Shown: positions 34,524 through 46,600, numbered from the stretch's first letter. The stretch is 64,000 nucleotides of DNA from Zanthoxylum bungeanum (GCA_019454045.1 SKCR01026824.1:37975-101974); one strand, 5' to 3'. Notes: a model not told the origin generated them from the letters alone. Program-made: numbers and translations.

Positions 34524-34587
34524 GCCAACTGAACTCATAACTGATACAAACTGTCGGAGATGCACCCTTGGATCCCCATTCCAGTTA
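34524..34587 (-). pseudogene. Ogre-c gag N-terminal scrap
   Basis: Continuing on the minus strand across the Ogre-d insertion, this gives residues like NWNGDPRVHLRQFVSVM that lead into the gag frame at 25066. It ends abruptly at the truncated LTR. Confidence 0.65.
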
Positions 34588-35096
34588 AATTGGTTATGAG
34601 TGCTTTAATTAGGCATGATATTTCTTTAATTTAGTATATGATATTTTGGATTAGGAAGTTACAATATTTTAATTTGGTATAATTATATTTTATGTTTTAT
34701 TTAATTGGTAAATGGTTTAATTATTTTATTTAATTCAATTACATTATCTAATTAATTTTTAATTTAATATTTGATTTAATTGGGATGTAATTTAGGGTGA
34801 TATGGGCGTGTGGGCCTAGTTGTGTGTGGGCTTGGTTTGGCTTGGTGTGTGGTGGCTTAGTTAGTGGGTTAAGTGTGTATGGGCTAGATTAAAAGGGTTT
34901 TGGGTTTTTTTTAGGCCAATGGTGCTCTAAACGGAGGTCTAGCAAGTGAGCTTGACGCTAAACAAGTGAATAAAAATATAACGAAATACCAACTCCCTTC
35001 CGACGACCGCTTCCCACAACTTCCATGACTAAAAAAAGTAGTGCCTCCAACTGAGACTCATCATCGGGTATCACATGCAAAAATACAATGCCTACA
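34588..35096 (-). repeat. Ogre-c 5' LTR, truncated to 509 bp
   Basis: It matches 21816-22321 of the 3' LTR almost exactly. The remaining 3.3 kb of the LTR, the primer site and the leader are missing. The junction falls at TTAAATTGG, a sequence nearly shared by both sides, suggesting a microhomology deletion. Confidence 0.87.
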
Positions 35097-35101
35097 GTTA
35101 G

Positions 35102-36655
35102 TAAACATCATCGAAGAGATATGAAAATACTCAAGAAGTGGTTACCTCATAGCTTCGAGCGATAGCTCTCTTTCCCGCTTCTAGTGCCCTCAATGTCAAG
35201 AGTCGACATTTGTCTTCCTCTAGTAATAGCCCCTCAGCAAACTCGGACACGCTGGATGGATCCGACATTACAGTCGCACCCATTGGGATCTTGATAACTA
35301 CAATCTCTAAATCTTCTTCGGGGTTAATCAGCTATTTCCTCTTCTTAGAAGGATGCCCTGACCTAACCGACGTCTTATGGGTAGCCTCCAATGGAAGAAT
35401 GGACGGAGCAACCCCCTTTAGATGCGGAGGCTCAGTGACTATTTTGACTTCCTTCCCTTTGGCCTTTTTCTTTCTTCTCATTTCGAGCATTTCTTCAACC
35501 GATGGGATTTTAAACTTACTCGACATCCTCTCTACTGCGCATAAATTTTCTTCAAGGGTTAGAGTCCGTAAAAATCAAGTTTCCTCGAAGAGGAGCTGAC
35601 ACGCCCAAGTAATGAGAATGACAGCCAATATATGTTTGGTCAGGGGCAAGAGGATACCTTCCGGATAGAAAACCTCTTTCCACAACGGACTCAACCTCGG
35701 CATTTTCTCCTCTAAAACCACCATGCAATTCCTCTCTGGCGAAGGAATGCTCAACAAATTATTCGTATTTGCAATGACTCCAGGTGTTACGTCGAAGCTA
35801 CTATTCCGAGTCGAACCTACAAAGAAAATAATTATAGAGTGTTAGGAAAGTAATGAGTCTACAACAAAACACAAAGCACAAGTAAAATATCATTCACTCG
35901 TTGTATTCCAATGTTTAGGTATTCGACCAGACCCAGTCGACCCAAATACACCATCTCCTCTCACAAAAATTACATCTTTTGCCATCCTCCTCGATCATTC
36001 ATGGTCAATCCTGAAATCAGGTGCTTCCTCTTGTGTCGAAGGAACATGTGATATCTTACTTTCTCGAAACCATGTTCCTTCAAATAGTACGTGTATAGAA
36101 GGTCTTTTACCCAAAATCTAACCCCTAACTCGAACGTCAAAACCTCAACCGACATCAACACCCTCCATGTGTTTGGCATTAGTTGGGAAGGAGCTATCCT
36201 GTAGTGATCTGATACCTCCCATACGAGATTAGGGAGTGGAAACCTAAACCCATCTACGAAGGGGCATTCGTAGAACCCCATCCACCCAGGAATCTTATAA
36301 TCTATCCGTTCGTTCGACGAGGCCAATCTCACTTGAATCGACTCAGGGAACTGATATTTTATCTTCATCTCCCTCATGGTCCTTTCGGTCACTCGACTAG
36401 GTGGATTTTTTATCAGTATATTGGTCGGCTCGCTTATACTGGGTTCTTCACCTGACTTTGCTAGAATTACTCGGAGTGGTGGCACATCCTTAGGGATACC
36501 TAAAAAGGGTTCTACCGACGTGACAGTCAGAATATATTCATCCCCACTAAATCTTTCTCCATCATACATCCTATATGAGAGATAACCCGCAAGGGCAAGT
36601 CTATATACATCTCCATCAGTGTATCACTTGAGCTCAAGCAACTCTCAGACGACAT
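35102..36655 (-). pseudogene. Retand-1 antisense gene, proximal part
   Basis: The frame 36569-35970 (199 aa) includes FYECPFVDGFRFPLPNLVWE, YRIAPSQLMPNTWRVLM and a Phe/Tyr-rich end. This pattern is that of the 'putative gypsy-type transposon' domain (Pfam Transposase_28 family) found on plant Gypsy elements. A better start may be an ATG at 36655 (MSSESC), with a one-base shift before 36569. Further down, 35526-35332 has basic runs (MRRKKKAKGK, PSKKRK) that could be nuclear localisation signals. The gene then continues across Ogre-c into the coiled-coil part at 18508. Function unknown. Confidence 0.7.
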
Positions 36656-36932
36656 ATCAGTTCACTCTACAAACAACGAATCAACCTAAAACCAATATAT
36701 CAGAAGATCAAACCCTAATTTCACATGAACACAATCCCAAAAATCCCCAAACCATTTAGAGATCAAAACTCATATTCTAGCCAAGAACAAGTTGAATCTA
36801 CCCTATGAACAAATTTAAGAAATGAAGAACACGACGAAAGATATGAAGAATACCTTGAATTCGAGGGGAGCTCTCCAACCTTACGACTTGAGAATGAATT
36901 TTGCAATGAAATAAATGAACCCCCTCAAGACT

Positions 36933-36939
36933 CTTTATA
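36933..36939 (-). promoter_or_regulatory. Possible TATA box for the Retand-1 antisense gene
   Basis: TATAAAG on the minus strand, about 280 bp upstream of the candidate ATG at 36655. It is followed by a leader with a possible splice donor (AATTCAAG|GTATTC near 36855). Confidence 0.4.
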
Positions 36940-37115
36940 CTCTTCTTCATTTTTGGCGCCTCGTTTTCCCGCCAAAAATGCCTCGATATTGATGCTAAAT
37001 TTATTACAATGTCAAGTCAAGTCAAACCTGGTCCTTCATCCGGTCTAGACGACGTGAAGACTCTACTTGGTCCCAATTCAGGACCAGATGGAGCAAAAGG
37101 GCAAAATTGGAATTC
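36940..37115 (+). other. Retand-1 3' non-coding part before K1
   Basis: No gene. It includes GGCGCC and CCCGCCAAAA motifs just upstream of the antisense promoter and ends at TGAGT (37116-37120), the duplicated target of K1. Confidence 0.5.
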
Positions 37116-37120
37116 TGAGT

Positions 37121-38752
37121 CATGATATGCAAACCTTATGCGTCGTGACCGCTAACGTGCACTAGACACGTGTCAAAATTAGAGAAAGCTTGCTATCATA
37201 CGCACCGCTAAAATGCGCCGGCCACTTATCAACATCATAACAATCTCGCTAACATACATTGGACACGTGTCATCATCCCAGGCTGCCGATACTACACGTC
37301 ATTGCTTAGGTTAGCGTCGCGACGCGCAAGCCTTAACGTGTCACGACGCTGAGCCAATAATTTTAGCGACAGCCACATGTAATCATTCAGTTGAATCAAC
37401 GACGCATCGCGACGGGCAAGGGTTCTGCTTCACGACGCTTGGACCAAAAATTTGCCTATAAATTGAGGCCAAATTCATTTGAAATTTTCATACCTTATTC
37501 TGGGGATTTCCTTAAGAATACTGAGAATATTGTATCTTGTTTGTTTATTAACAGCTTTCTTGTATTTAATTTTTATTTTATGCAATAGTTCTTTATTTAT
37601 TTTTCTTTTCAGTATGATGAGGTAACTCCCCTCTGCTGGGGTTAAGGGTAAAGCTTTTATTACTAATATTTAGATTAATCTCCCTTAATTATAATATATA
37701 AACTATTTTAAAACCTGACTTAATGGGATACCGCCTTTATGGTCGGTTGGACTTAATTAAATTGATTTTAACCTACTAAACTGGATACCACATTTATGGT
37801 CGGTCGAAATTATTCATAAATTTGACTTAATCAGGATACCGCCTATATGGTCGGTTGGTAATGTCATGAAAAGTTTATATATTATAATAATGGAGATATC
37901 TAAATTAGAAGTAATAAAAGTGGATCCTCTAACCCCCAGTATTTTATTTTATTGTTTATTTATCTTTTTTAATTTCCAAGCTTTACTTTATGTCATTTAC
38001 TTTATTTATGTCTTTAATATTCCTAGATATGTGTGGTAACTAAACCCCTTATTTAGGGTTGTGATGAATTCCAATATCACCATTTTATAAGTGGTTATTT
38101 TGTGTCTTGGGTAATATAAAGGTTTATTTATTGAGTCTTAAGCTTAATGCTTCTTATTAATTGGACACTAATAAGATTGATTTGGTAAACTTAAAATAAA
38201 CTTGACGAAGGAATTTTAGTTTTCAGCCTTAGACTCAATAGATCACGATCTCACCTTAGGGCATGGTGACCCTTAGGTAGATTTCCTTCTAGGATAGACA
38301 TATACTTGCCGGGTGGGGGTGGCAACAATTGGAACTTAATCTTAATGAGTTTAGGTAACTTGGTTAACATAGACATATGATTAATTGGGTTATTTGGGTG
38401 TTTACATCTGACCATCGATAGAGGTTTTTGCATATTTTCGTGTTCCAGGGTAATAAACTGATATATTGCACAAAAATGAGATAACCACTTCATCTTTAAA
38501 AGATATTGGAAGCATTCACAACCATATATAGTTTTATAATATTGAATTTTCCTTTAATTCACTTTCGCACTGTTTTAATTACTTGTCTTTAGTTTAAAAT
38601 TACCATCAAATCAACAATCAATCTATTAGATACTCGTAAACATTTGGCTTCATTTATTAATAGCTAATGTATTAAGTCCTCATGAGATCGATACATTTTA
38701 TACTACTTGAATGATATGTGCGCTTGCGTTACGTGTGTGATTTCACTGATCA
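37121..38752 (+). mobile_element. K1 solo LTR (Gypsy-like), TGAGT flanks
   Basis: The last 1.3 kb match K2: TATAAATTGAGGCC at 37455, the ACCGCCTTTATGGTCGGTTGG repeats, CCCCTAACCCCCAGTATTTT-like text, and the ending GCTTGCGTTACGTGTGTGAT...GATCA. TGAGT occurs at 37116-37120 and 38753-38757. The left end reads CATGATATG rather than TG, so it is slightly eroded or misplaced. No ORF. The lineage may be Athila-like, but this is uncertain. Confidence 0.65.
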
Positions 38753-38757
38753 TGAGT

Positions 38758-39206
38758 ATCATTCATGGACCCAACAACAATATCAATGTCGAGGCGACTC
38801 AACAGTTCACATCCAGGTCCTTAAAGAATCACTTCAAAGCCTAGACCTTCAGCAACATAGAATGTCGGCTGAATAAGATCCTTCATTATCCTCCTGGCCC
38901 AGTCGACATGGTGGATTCACAAGACTTACCAATGCCTAAAATTATTTAACTGTCGTTTGGTCAACGCAACATTATCTCGGTTCGTCTATATAGAATTGAG
39001 TAAGTCTATCAACAGTTACAATCCATTTTTAGTCGACTGGGCATTATCTTGTTTATAAGTGTATAGCTCCATCAAACACGACTTGGCCATTGACGGATCT
39101 CCTCAATGACTGAATAAGGAACGCTTATATATTTTGTCCTAGATGACACGTTCAACAAGAACTCTCCAAGCCAAGGACTCCTCGACTTAGAGAGTATGAG
39201 ACAAAC
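38758..39206 (+). other. Retand-1 3' non-coding segment
   Basis: This segment resumes Retand-1 after K1. No ORF was recognised. It ends with purine-rich AGAGAGTATGAGACAAAC before the 3' LTR, a weak polypurine tract. Confidence 0.5.
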
Positions 39207-39649
39207 TGTGTGGGCCAAATTTAGGCCAATGACATTCTCGTCTTTCCACCTTTAGCCCAATACTTGAGGCTGCCCCACATCTCCAGCAGTTTACGTGATT
39301 ATATAAGAGTAAGGCCCTAACTTCGCAATACCAGTGTTGGGTTTGGGCCGATGACCAGGCAGGCCCAGTTCCAAATTGAAACACATATACCTTACTGAGA
39401 GAAGAAGTCTGATCGTGTAATTGATTGCCTCCGAACAATCAGCTACCATTACATCAAAAATAGGAGGTAACGTGTTAGTGGGAGCCGTCCTGGTTAAATG
39501 CATACGTTATTATTAAATACATGCGTTAGAGCTCCCATTTGGAGGCCTATAAAAGGAAGTATGATTCATAAATCAAGAAAAAGAGATCGCTAGTGCCCCC
39601 TTTCTATGAAATCTTGATTGTGGACCTCGGCTGAAAACCAGCGTCTACA
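39207..39649 (+). repeat. Retand-1 3' LTR, shortened
   Basis: It starts TGTGTGGGCCAAATTT and ends GCGTCTACA. It lacks the 233 bp found at 11841-12073 of the 5' LTR. TATAAAAG is at 39548. The duplicated CCATG follows at 39650. Confidence 0.88.
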
Positions 39650-39654
39650 CCATG

Positions 39655-40990
39655 CACGTCCAAAACTCATTCCATTCTTGCCTTAGATATATAAAAGCCT
39701 TCATATAAAGTCTCATGTATGGACCAAACTCCAGAACCCAATGAATCTTCCAAATCTACCAAAAAGGCCCAAATACACCAATCTGATTAAGCCATGCAAT
39801 CAGCTACAACTTCAAGTTAACTTGGCCCAACAAACAGAGCTCATTCTTGATCACATCATTCTCTCCCTCTTGAAAAGGATTCGACCTCAAATCTGAATCC
39901 AGATCATAGATAAAAATGACAAGATCAATGTGACGACAATCCTAAAACAATGTAAAATCACATGGAAAAGAATGGTTAAGGTGAGAAAGAGTTAATAAAG
40001 ATAATGAAGACTTTTTTTCAATATTTTCCCCTTTTCAGTCTCTCCATTGCTACTCGCATTCATAACTCAACTTGCTACCCCCAAAGAGATTCTCATATGG
40101 ATTCACGTTTGAAACCTCATTTAAAACAAACTTAAAATGCCCATGTCGCTTCCTCAAACAATCAACACATTCATCCACGATCTGATCACATTCTATATAT
40201 TTGGCCACATGTAATTTTTGCACCTAATAAATCAAGGTCTCACAACCAAAATCAAATTGCTCCATATGATATTCACCCTTAACAGTATCTTCAAGCACCG
40301 CATTGTCATCATTAACAACCAAATCGACATCACTAATGTTATTGCTCACATCAATATCATCATTGCCATCAACATCATCAACCACCTCATGCTTATTCAT
40401 AAAAACGTCAACATGTTTCATTTCATTACTCAAGGCTACACTCATATCCCTCTTGACTTCACATTTTGCTAACACATTTTTCTCTATCAATTCTGGAAGC
40501 TCTCCTAGTAACATTCTAAATTCAGCAATCTCACTTTTCCATTTAGCCCACTCTTCTTCACTCCTATGCATGTACAACTCTTCCTTATAGACCTCTTGTA
40601 GGGTTAAAGGAGCAAGCTTGATAATTTTTCCACCATACCGAAATTTATACATATTCATATCCTTATCATAAACTACTTTATTGAATTTATACCAAGGCTT
40701 TCCCAATAAAACATGTGTATGACACATAGGAACCACATCACACACTATTTGGTGAACATACTTCCTAATTGTAAAATTTACCACAACCTACTTATCAACC
40801 TCGAACTCTCCAAAATCACTCATCCACTTATAAGGTCTATCAAGAGGTATCAATGGTAATCCCAATTTTTCCACATGGGTAGTGCTGGCTAAATTTGCGT
40901 GATTCCCTTTATTAATAATCATATTACATACTTTATTATTGATAAGGCATCTCGTGCGAAAGATAAAAACCTTTTATTTGAAAGACATCA
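39655..40990 (-). pseudogene. Chromo-1 protease region and 3' tail (right half)
   Basis: The minus-strand frame 40784-40224 has VVPMCHTHVLLGKPWYKFNK and YKFRYGGKIIKLAPL, the pattern of chromovirus Gag-Pol just after the retropepsin active site. Upstream (40990-40785), VFIFRTRCLINNKVCNMII is recognisable. The expected catalytic D-G-G/S triplet reads Asn-Lys-Gly, so activity is lost. A stop separates the two pieces. RT and integrase are not seen. The phrase GGTCGAATCC near 39880 resembles the post-pol tail of such elements, implying a large internal deletion. Confidence 0.72.
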
Positions 40991-41013
40991 ATAATGATTA
41001 AAGACACAAAGAT

Positions 41014-41620
41014 TGTTAAGGTTGGTGCTCGGAGTGCCAATCCGTATCATATTTATGTCCGATTCATGAATACGAATAATTCATTTTTGCATAATATTAC
41101 TTAATGGTTGCACATCTTGTATTTATATATGTATTCGATCTAATTATGATTAAATTGAAACTAAATATGATTTAATGATATGTATATATTAGACAAAGAC
41201 CCAAGATTTACAACGTAGTGCGCAGTTACAACGTAGTTTGTAATTGACATTGGAAAACGTCACTATAAGTTGTACATTCTCAAATAAAGTTTCTGGTCAA
41301 GATTTACTGACACGGGTCGGTTAGTAAAATCCACTGAGACCAGTACATATCGTATATCGAGACTTGATCCAATAGTTTATCCCAATTAACTATGAGTCTT
41401 GGGAGATTCGTATAGACATGTAGAAGTTTATTTGAGTCGAGTAGTATAATGGTTCTTCGACTTGAGATACAACTGTGGATATATGAGACATCTTCCACAC
41501 TTTGATGGTAGTCACGTCACCGATCTATTTAGATCAAACCTCCACTTGTTCTTTAGGTGTGGACCGATGCTTATGATATCCCGTGAGTATGAGATATAAT
41601 TCATTCTAAGATTATTCAAT
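41014..41620 (+). repeat. Copia-O 5' LTR, partial
   Basis: It starts TGTTAAGGTTGGTGCTCGG and matches the 3' LTR start at 43653 through TTACAACGTAGTGCGCAGTT, GGTCGGTTAGTAAAATCC and the TATGAGACATCTTCCACACT region. Similarity is lost near 41620. It was inserted in the Chromo-1 protease region. Confidence 0.75.
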
Positions 41621-42335
41621 GAATATGATTCTTACTCAATATTATTCTTATACGATTCCATCGTGATAGAATTAGTCAGTGGGAGAAATCAAATCTTATA
41701 TTATTTGATTCGTTTGATATTGATTGTTACCGAATTAGTTTCAATACTTTTGGGGATATGCTCTAGTAACACTAATTCATCTTTTAATTAATGTTCCATT
41801 AGTTTCTACAATTATATATATATGATATGTATAAGTAGAAAATTCAAATCTTGAAAAGTTTGAGATTTGAATCTTTCAATTATATAATGGTTATATAATT
41901 GAAAATTACTTGCGCCTCGGAGGTACAAACAAAATTATATCATTTATTCTATTTAATATAATATTATATTCTATTTGATAGAATATATTTTCTACGATCC
42001 CGAGTAATAAAATTATTTTATTACTTGGTGTGTAACATCAGATATTAACGATTGTAGAGAAGACTTGACTTATTGAAGTTAAATATTAGAGTGATAAACT
42101 ATAAATGGAACTACATTATTAATAAGATGCAAATACCCTTAGACATCTTCCATATAAGTCCAATAAGATATCAGAATCATTTGTGAAGTATTTGATACTA
42201 AATGGTTCTGTTGTTTTCTTATTAAAGAAAATAATCATATAACTTATAGTGAGAGCGGAACTTGATATCGATTTCGGAAGTTAGCATTAAACAATTAATG
42301 ATTTGTTGGTTAATATTGATATTAAACTATGTATT
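41621..42335 (+). other. Copia-O diverged LTR or leader, no gene
   Basis: AT-rich. No clear match to the 3' LTR and no ORF. Confidence 0.4.
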
Positions 42336-42660
42336 TTAGCTAGGAATACAAAGTGGCGTTCCTGAATGGTTTCTTCGAAGAACAAATCCATTGTGATTTC
42401 TTTGGTTAAATAGTTCATTCTGGAATGGCCCTGGAGTTTGTATTCTGTTAAGATCAAAGTTTGATATACCAACTTATAGAGCCTATTGTAGACTCAAATG
42501 AGCTTTCCGGAAAACTATGTTCTCTAATTTTGATATTAGTCAGATTGTCTGATTTTATCAAAGCATAGATAATACAAATGTGATAATAGGGTTAGTGGGA
42601 GCGTACATATTTTTTTCTAGTATTGTATATCCTAACGACATGATCATTTGAGATGTTGTG
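42336..42660 (+). pseudogene. Copia-O reverse transcriptase fragments
   Basis: Near 42345 the plus strand encodes KVAFLNGFFEEQIHCDFFG, corresponding to the first catalytic region of Copia RT (usually DVKTAFLNG...). Near 42628 IVYPNDMII corresponds to the catalytic Y-x-D-D, with one Asp changed to Asn. The distance is too short and stops are frequent, so the gene is thoroughly decayed. Confidence 0.7.
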
Positions 42661-43634
42661 AGGTACAAGGTTTACCTTAGTCTTCTTTTCTCCGTGAAAG
42701 TAATAAGAGTAGTCTTTGTTATATTCGATATAAATTTTTATATATGATATGAAACAAGAGACTTGTGAGATACTCCCATTAGTCGTGCATTAGATATGAT
42801 CTAATAAAGGACACAACAAGACTATATGTGTGACAGTTAGTATAATTGTGTGACAGTTAGTATAACTATTTGACAGTTAGTGTGTCTCTTGTATATAGTA
42901 TTTATCTTTCGTAAATGATGATTTCTTTGTCGAAAAAGAAATTGATTAGAATGTATAGTCAATGTTATGCATCATAGGATGATGGCATAATGAATACTAT
43001 ATTATGTGAGATTAAAGATATCAATTCAATCGTAATTGTTACAAGTTATTTTCATACCCTGTAGACAATAGGATGGGTCTTAAAACGTGTTCTTTTTTAT
43101 CTATGAGATATTAAAAACGAGTTTCTTATTCATGTAGAATATAATCCGCAACCATTAGGATCAGATTAGTTTTGAGTCTAATTATGACATTAGATGGTCT
43201 ATGTCATATAGAGTCAGAAAAGATGCAGTGGGAATGTCACGGTTGATTCTACTGTATTAGTGGAATTAGTTGTAACTTATGAAGTATTGACTTATGAAGT
43301 TGCATAGTGACCTTATATATTAGAAGTTTTGATATTAGTGTTGTGCTTGTGGTTGTCCGTGTAGTATTTTGGATTTGATCCCTAAATACATAGATAAATC
43401 AGTAGCTGTAGCACAAAGTTCATGTCGCATCTGAGTCATATTGATGTATAACTTAGGTTCTACAAAATATGAATGATGCTGGCTAAGGGAAACGATTGGG
43501 TTTGTTGGACAAACTCAATATGTTATAGCAGACCTACTTGTTATTGCCTACCACTTGAGTGCTAGGTGAACTCTTGAGGGCCATGAGTATGTGATACACA
43601 TTGAGATGTGTATATGATACCGTGGATTGGCACT
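42661..43634 (+). other. Copia-O decayed pol, no readable domain
   Basis: Between the RT fragments and the polypurine tract, where the rest of RT and RNase H should be. No motif could be recognised. A short triplication of TGTGTGACAGTTAGTATA-type text lies at 42827-42880. Confidence 0.45.
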
Positions 43635-43637
43635 AGA

Positions 43638-43652
43638 GCAAGTAGGAGAAAT
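43638..43652 (+). other. Polypurine tract of Copia-O
   Basis: AGCAAGTAGGAGAAAT lies directly before TGTTATGG. It resembles the AAGTGGGAGA tracts of Angela-type Copia elements (compare the minus strand beside 52420). Confidence 0.7.
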
Positions 43653-46600
43653 TGTTATGGTTGGTGCTCGGACTGCCAATTCGGATCGTATTTATGTCCG
43701 ATTCATGAATACGGACAATTCATTTTTGCATAATATTACTTACTTAATGGTTGTACATCTTGTATTTATATATGTATTCGATCTAATTACTATTAGATTG
43801 AAACTAATTATGATTTAGTGATATTTATATAAAGACCCAGGATTTACAACGTAGTGCGCAGTTACAACGTAGTTTGTAATTGACATTGGAAAGAGTCACT
43901 ATAAGTTGTACATTCTCAAATAAAGTTCTTGGTCAAGATTTACTGACACGGGTCGGTTAGTAAAATCCACTGAGTCCAGTACATATCGTATATCGAGATT
44001 TGGTCCGATAGTTTATCCCAATTAACTATGAGTCTTGGGAGATTCGTATAGACATGTAGAAGTTTATTTGATAAACACTGAACGACTTACCGAAAATTTC
44101 CTAATAGATGGTACACCAACGTCAATAAGAATCTTCTCGAGTCGAGTACTTCGACTTGAGATACCACTGTGGATATATGAGACATCTTCCACACTTTGAT
44201 GGTAGTCATGTGACCGATCTATTTATATCAAACCTCCACTTGTTCGTTAGGTGTGGACCGATGCTAATGATATCCAGTGAGTATGAGATAGAATTCGTCA
44301 GTCATGTGTAGAGGGCATAGGTATCTTGAACGTATTTGCGATCTAGTAAATCCATGGTCGTGGTATACTTCGGAAGAGAGTTCCGAGTGTTATTTAAAGA
44401 TCGTAAATTTGAAAGTCGACTATATTATACCTTCGGAATTTGACGTTCCTATCTATATCCCCGGTATAATATTGATAGCCTGTGACGAAAGGGATTATAC
44501 GTATGCAATGACCTCGACTTGCATAGTTTAGAGAGATTATCTATGGTCGTCATAATTCTTGAATGGGTGAATTATTCACATGAAATTTGATTCCGTGACG
44601 GATAAACCTAAACTTAGAGAGTCCCACAATATGAAGTGTACTCGTTGAGCACTTGGGCAACACAGTATAAATAATACAGATTTTTCATAATACTTCACCG
44701 GATTAAATAAGTTAATTCGAATCGTTTAAATTGTTAAACGCAAATACATACATTAGGGGATTTTGGTCAATTAATAATTAATATGTATTTGCATTTGCTA
44801 AAAAATTTGATTTGATACATATTAATTAATAGTCAAATGATATTTTGACACATGTCAGTAATATATGTATTTTGTTTTTTAGTGTAAATAAAAATACATA
44901 TATATATATATATATATATACTAATAATTATATTATTTAATTATTTAGATATTTAAATGTTAAATATTTAGATAATTAAATAATATCTATATTTCATAAT
45001 TGTTATGAAATATGTTTAATTATGATAGGTTACTAATAATATTAAGCTTTAAGGTTGAAATGTTCAATTAAATTTGTCTACTTTAACTTTATGTTTAATT
45101 AGATTAATAATTGATTTGTAGTAATTGTTATTACATATACTTTATTATTATTGGTAACAAGTGGCAAGTTTTATTTTTTGAAGCCTGAAGAATTCAAATT
45201 GAATTTGAATTATTTAATTATAATTAATTGACTTTAAATTACCAAAAGACCCAGGATTTACAACGTAGTGCGCAATTACAACGTAGTTTGTAATTGACAA
45301 TGCATAGCGTCACTATAAGTTGTACATTCTCAAATAAAGTTCCTGGTCAAGATTTACTAACATGGGTCGGTTAGTAAAATCCGTTGAGATCAGTACATGT
45401 CGTATATCGAGACTTGGTCTGATGGTTTATCCCAATTAACCATGAGTCTTGGGAGACTCGTATAGACATGTAGGTCTTTATTTGATAAACGCTGAATGAC
45501 TCACCGAAGATTTCCTAATAGATGGTACACCAACGTCAATAGAAATCTTCTCGAGTCCAGTAGCATAGTGGTCCTTCGACTCGAGACACCACCGTGGATA
45601 TATGAGACATCCTCTACACTTTGATAGCAGTCACGTCACCGATCTATTTAGATCAGACCTCCACCTCTTCGTTGGGTGTGGACTGATGCTCATGATATCC
45701 TGTGAGTATGAGATAGAATCTGCCAGTCCTGTGTACAGGGTATAGGTATCTTGAACGTATTTGCGATCTAGTAAATCCATGGCCGTGGTATATTTCGGAA
45801 GCGAGTTCCGAGTGTTCTTTAGAGATCGTAAATTTAAAAGTTGACTATATTATACCTTAAGGATTTGACGTTCCTATCTATATCCCCGATATAAATTGAT
45901 AGCCTGTGACGGAGGGATTATACATATACAATGACCTCGACTTGCATAGTTTAGCGTGATTATCTATGGTCATCATAATTCATGAGTGGGTGAATTATGG
46001 ACACAAAATTTGATTCTGTGATGGATAAACCTAAACTTAGAGAGTCCAACAATATAAAGTGTACTCGTTGAGCACTTGGGCAACATATTACGAATAATAC
46101 AAATTATTCATAATACTTCATCGAATTAAATGAGTTAATTCAAATCTTTAAAAGAAAATACATGCATTAGGGGTATTTCGGTCATTTAATAATTAATGTG
46201 TATTTGTATTTGATATAAAATTTGATTTGATACATATTAATTAATTGTCAAATGACATTTTGAAACATGTCATTAATATATATATCTTGTTATTTAGTGT
46301 AAATGAAAATACATATATATATACTAATAATAATATTATTTAATTATTTAGATATTTAAATATTAAATATTTAGATAATTAAATAATATCTATATTTCAT
46401 AAACTAATAATATTAAACATTAAGGTTGAAGTATTGAATTTGAATTTGTCTACTTTAACTTTATGTTTAATTAGATTAAATAATTGATGAGAGGAAAATA
46501 TGTCACTATTTCCCGCCCCTTTGACCTAATATTTTGCATAGTTTCCCGAGTTTTATGAATATTTTGATGTGATTTTGTATGTTTTGTAGATATAAATAAT

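Larger units (their letters stand above)
18514..35096 (-). mobile_element. Ogre-c: minus-strand Ogre element inserted in Retand-1
   Basis: It is bounded by TGTAGGAAC at 18514 and GCCTACA ending at 35096, with duplicated GTTAG at 18509-18513 and 35097-35101. The 3' LTR is 18514-22321. The 5' LTR (34588-35096) keeps only its first 509 bp. The internal region keeps gag and integrase but lost protease, RT and RNase H. Ogre-d (25072-34518) is inserted in gag. It is a defective copy. Confidence 0.9.
11465..39649 (+). mobile_element. Retand-1: Tat-clade LTR retrotransposon, split by Ogre-c and K1
   Basis: This is an outer Ty3/Gypsy element with LTRs at 11465-12139 and 39207-39649 and duplicated CCATG at 11460-11464 and 39650-39654. 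Subtracting Ogre-c (16.6 kb plus 5) and K1 (1.6 kb plus 5) leaves about 9.9 kb. Gag-pol is on the plus strand and an antisense gene occupies the 3' part. A second, archaeal-type RNase H domain and the integrase sequence place it in the Tat clade. Assignment to Retand rather than another Tat lineage rests on the short LTR, the integrase and the antisense gene, and is inferred. All coding regions carry stops or frameshifts. Confidence 0.85.

Noticed and set aside
44899..44920. (TA)n run as a regulatory or fragile site
   Set aside because: A simple microsatellite in an AT-rich LTR. Nothing else supports a function.
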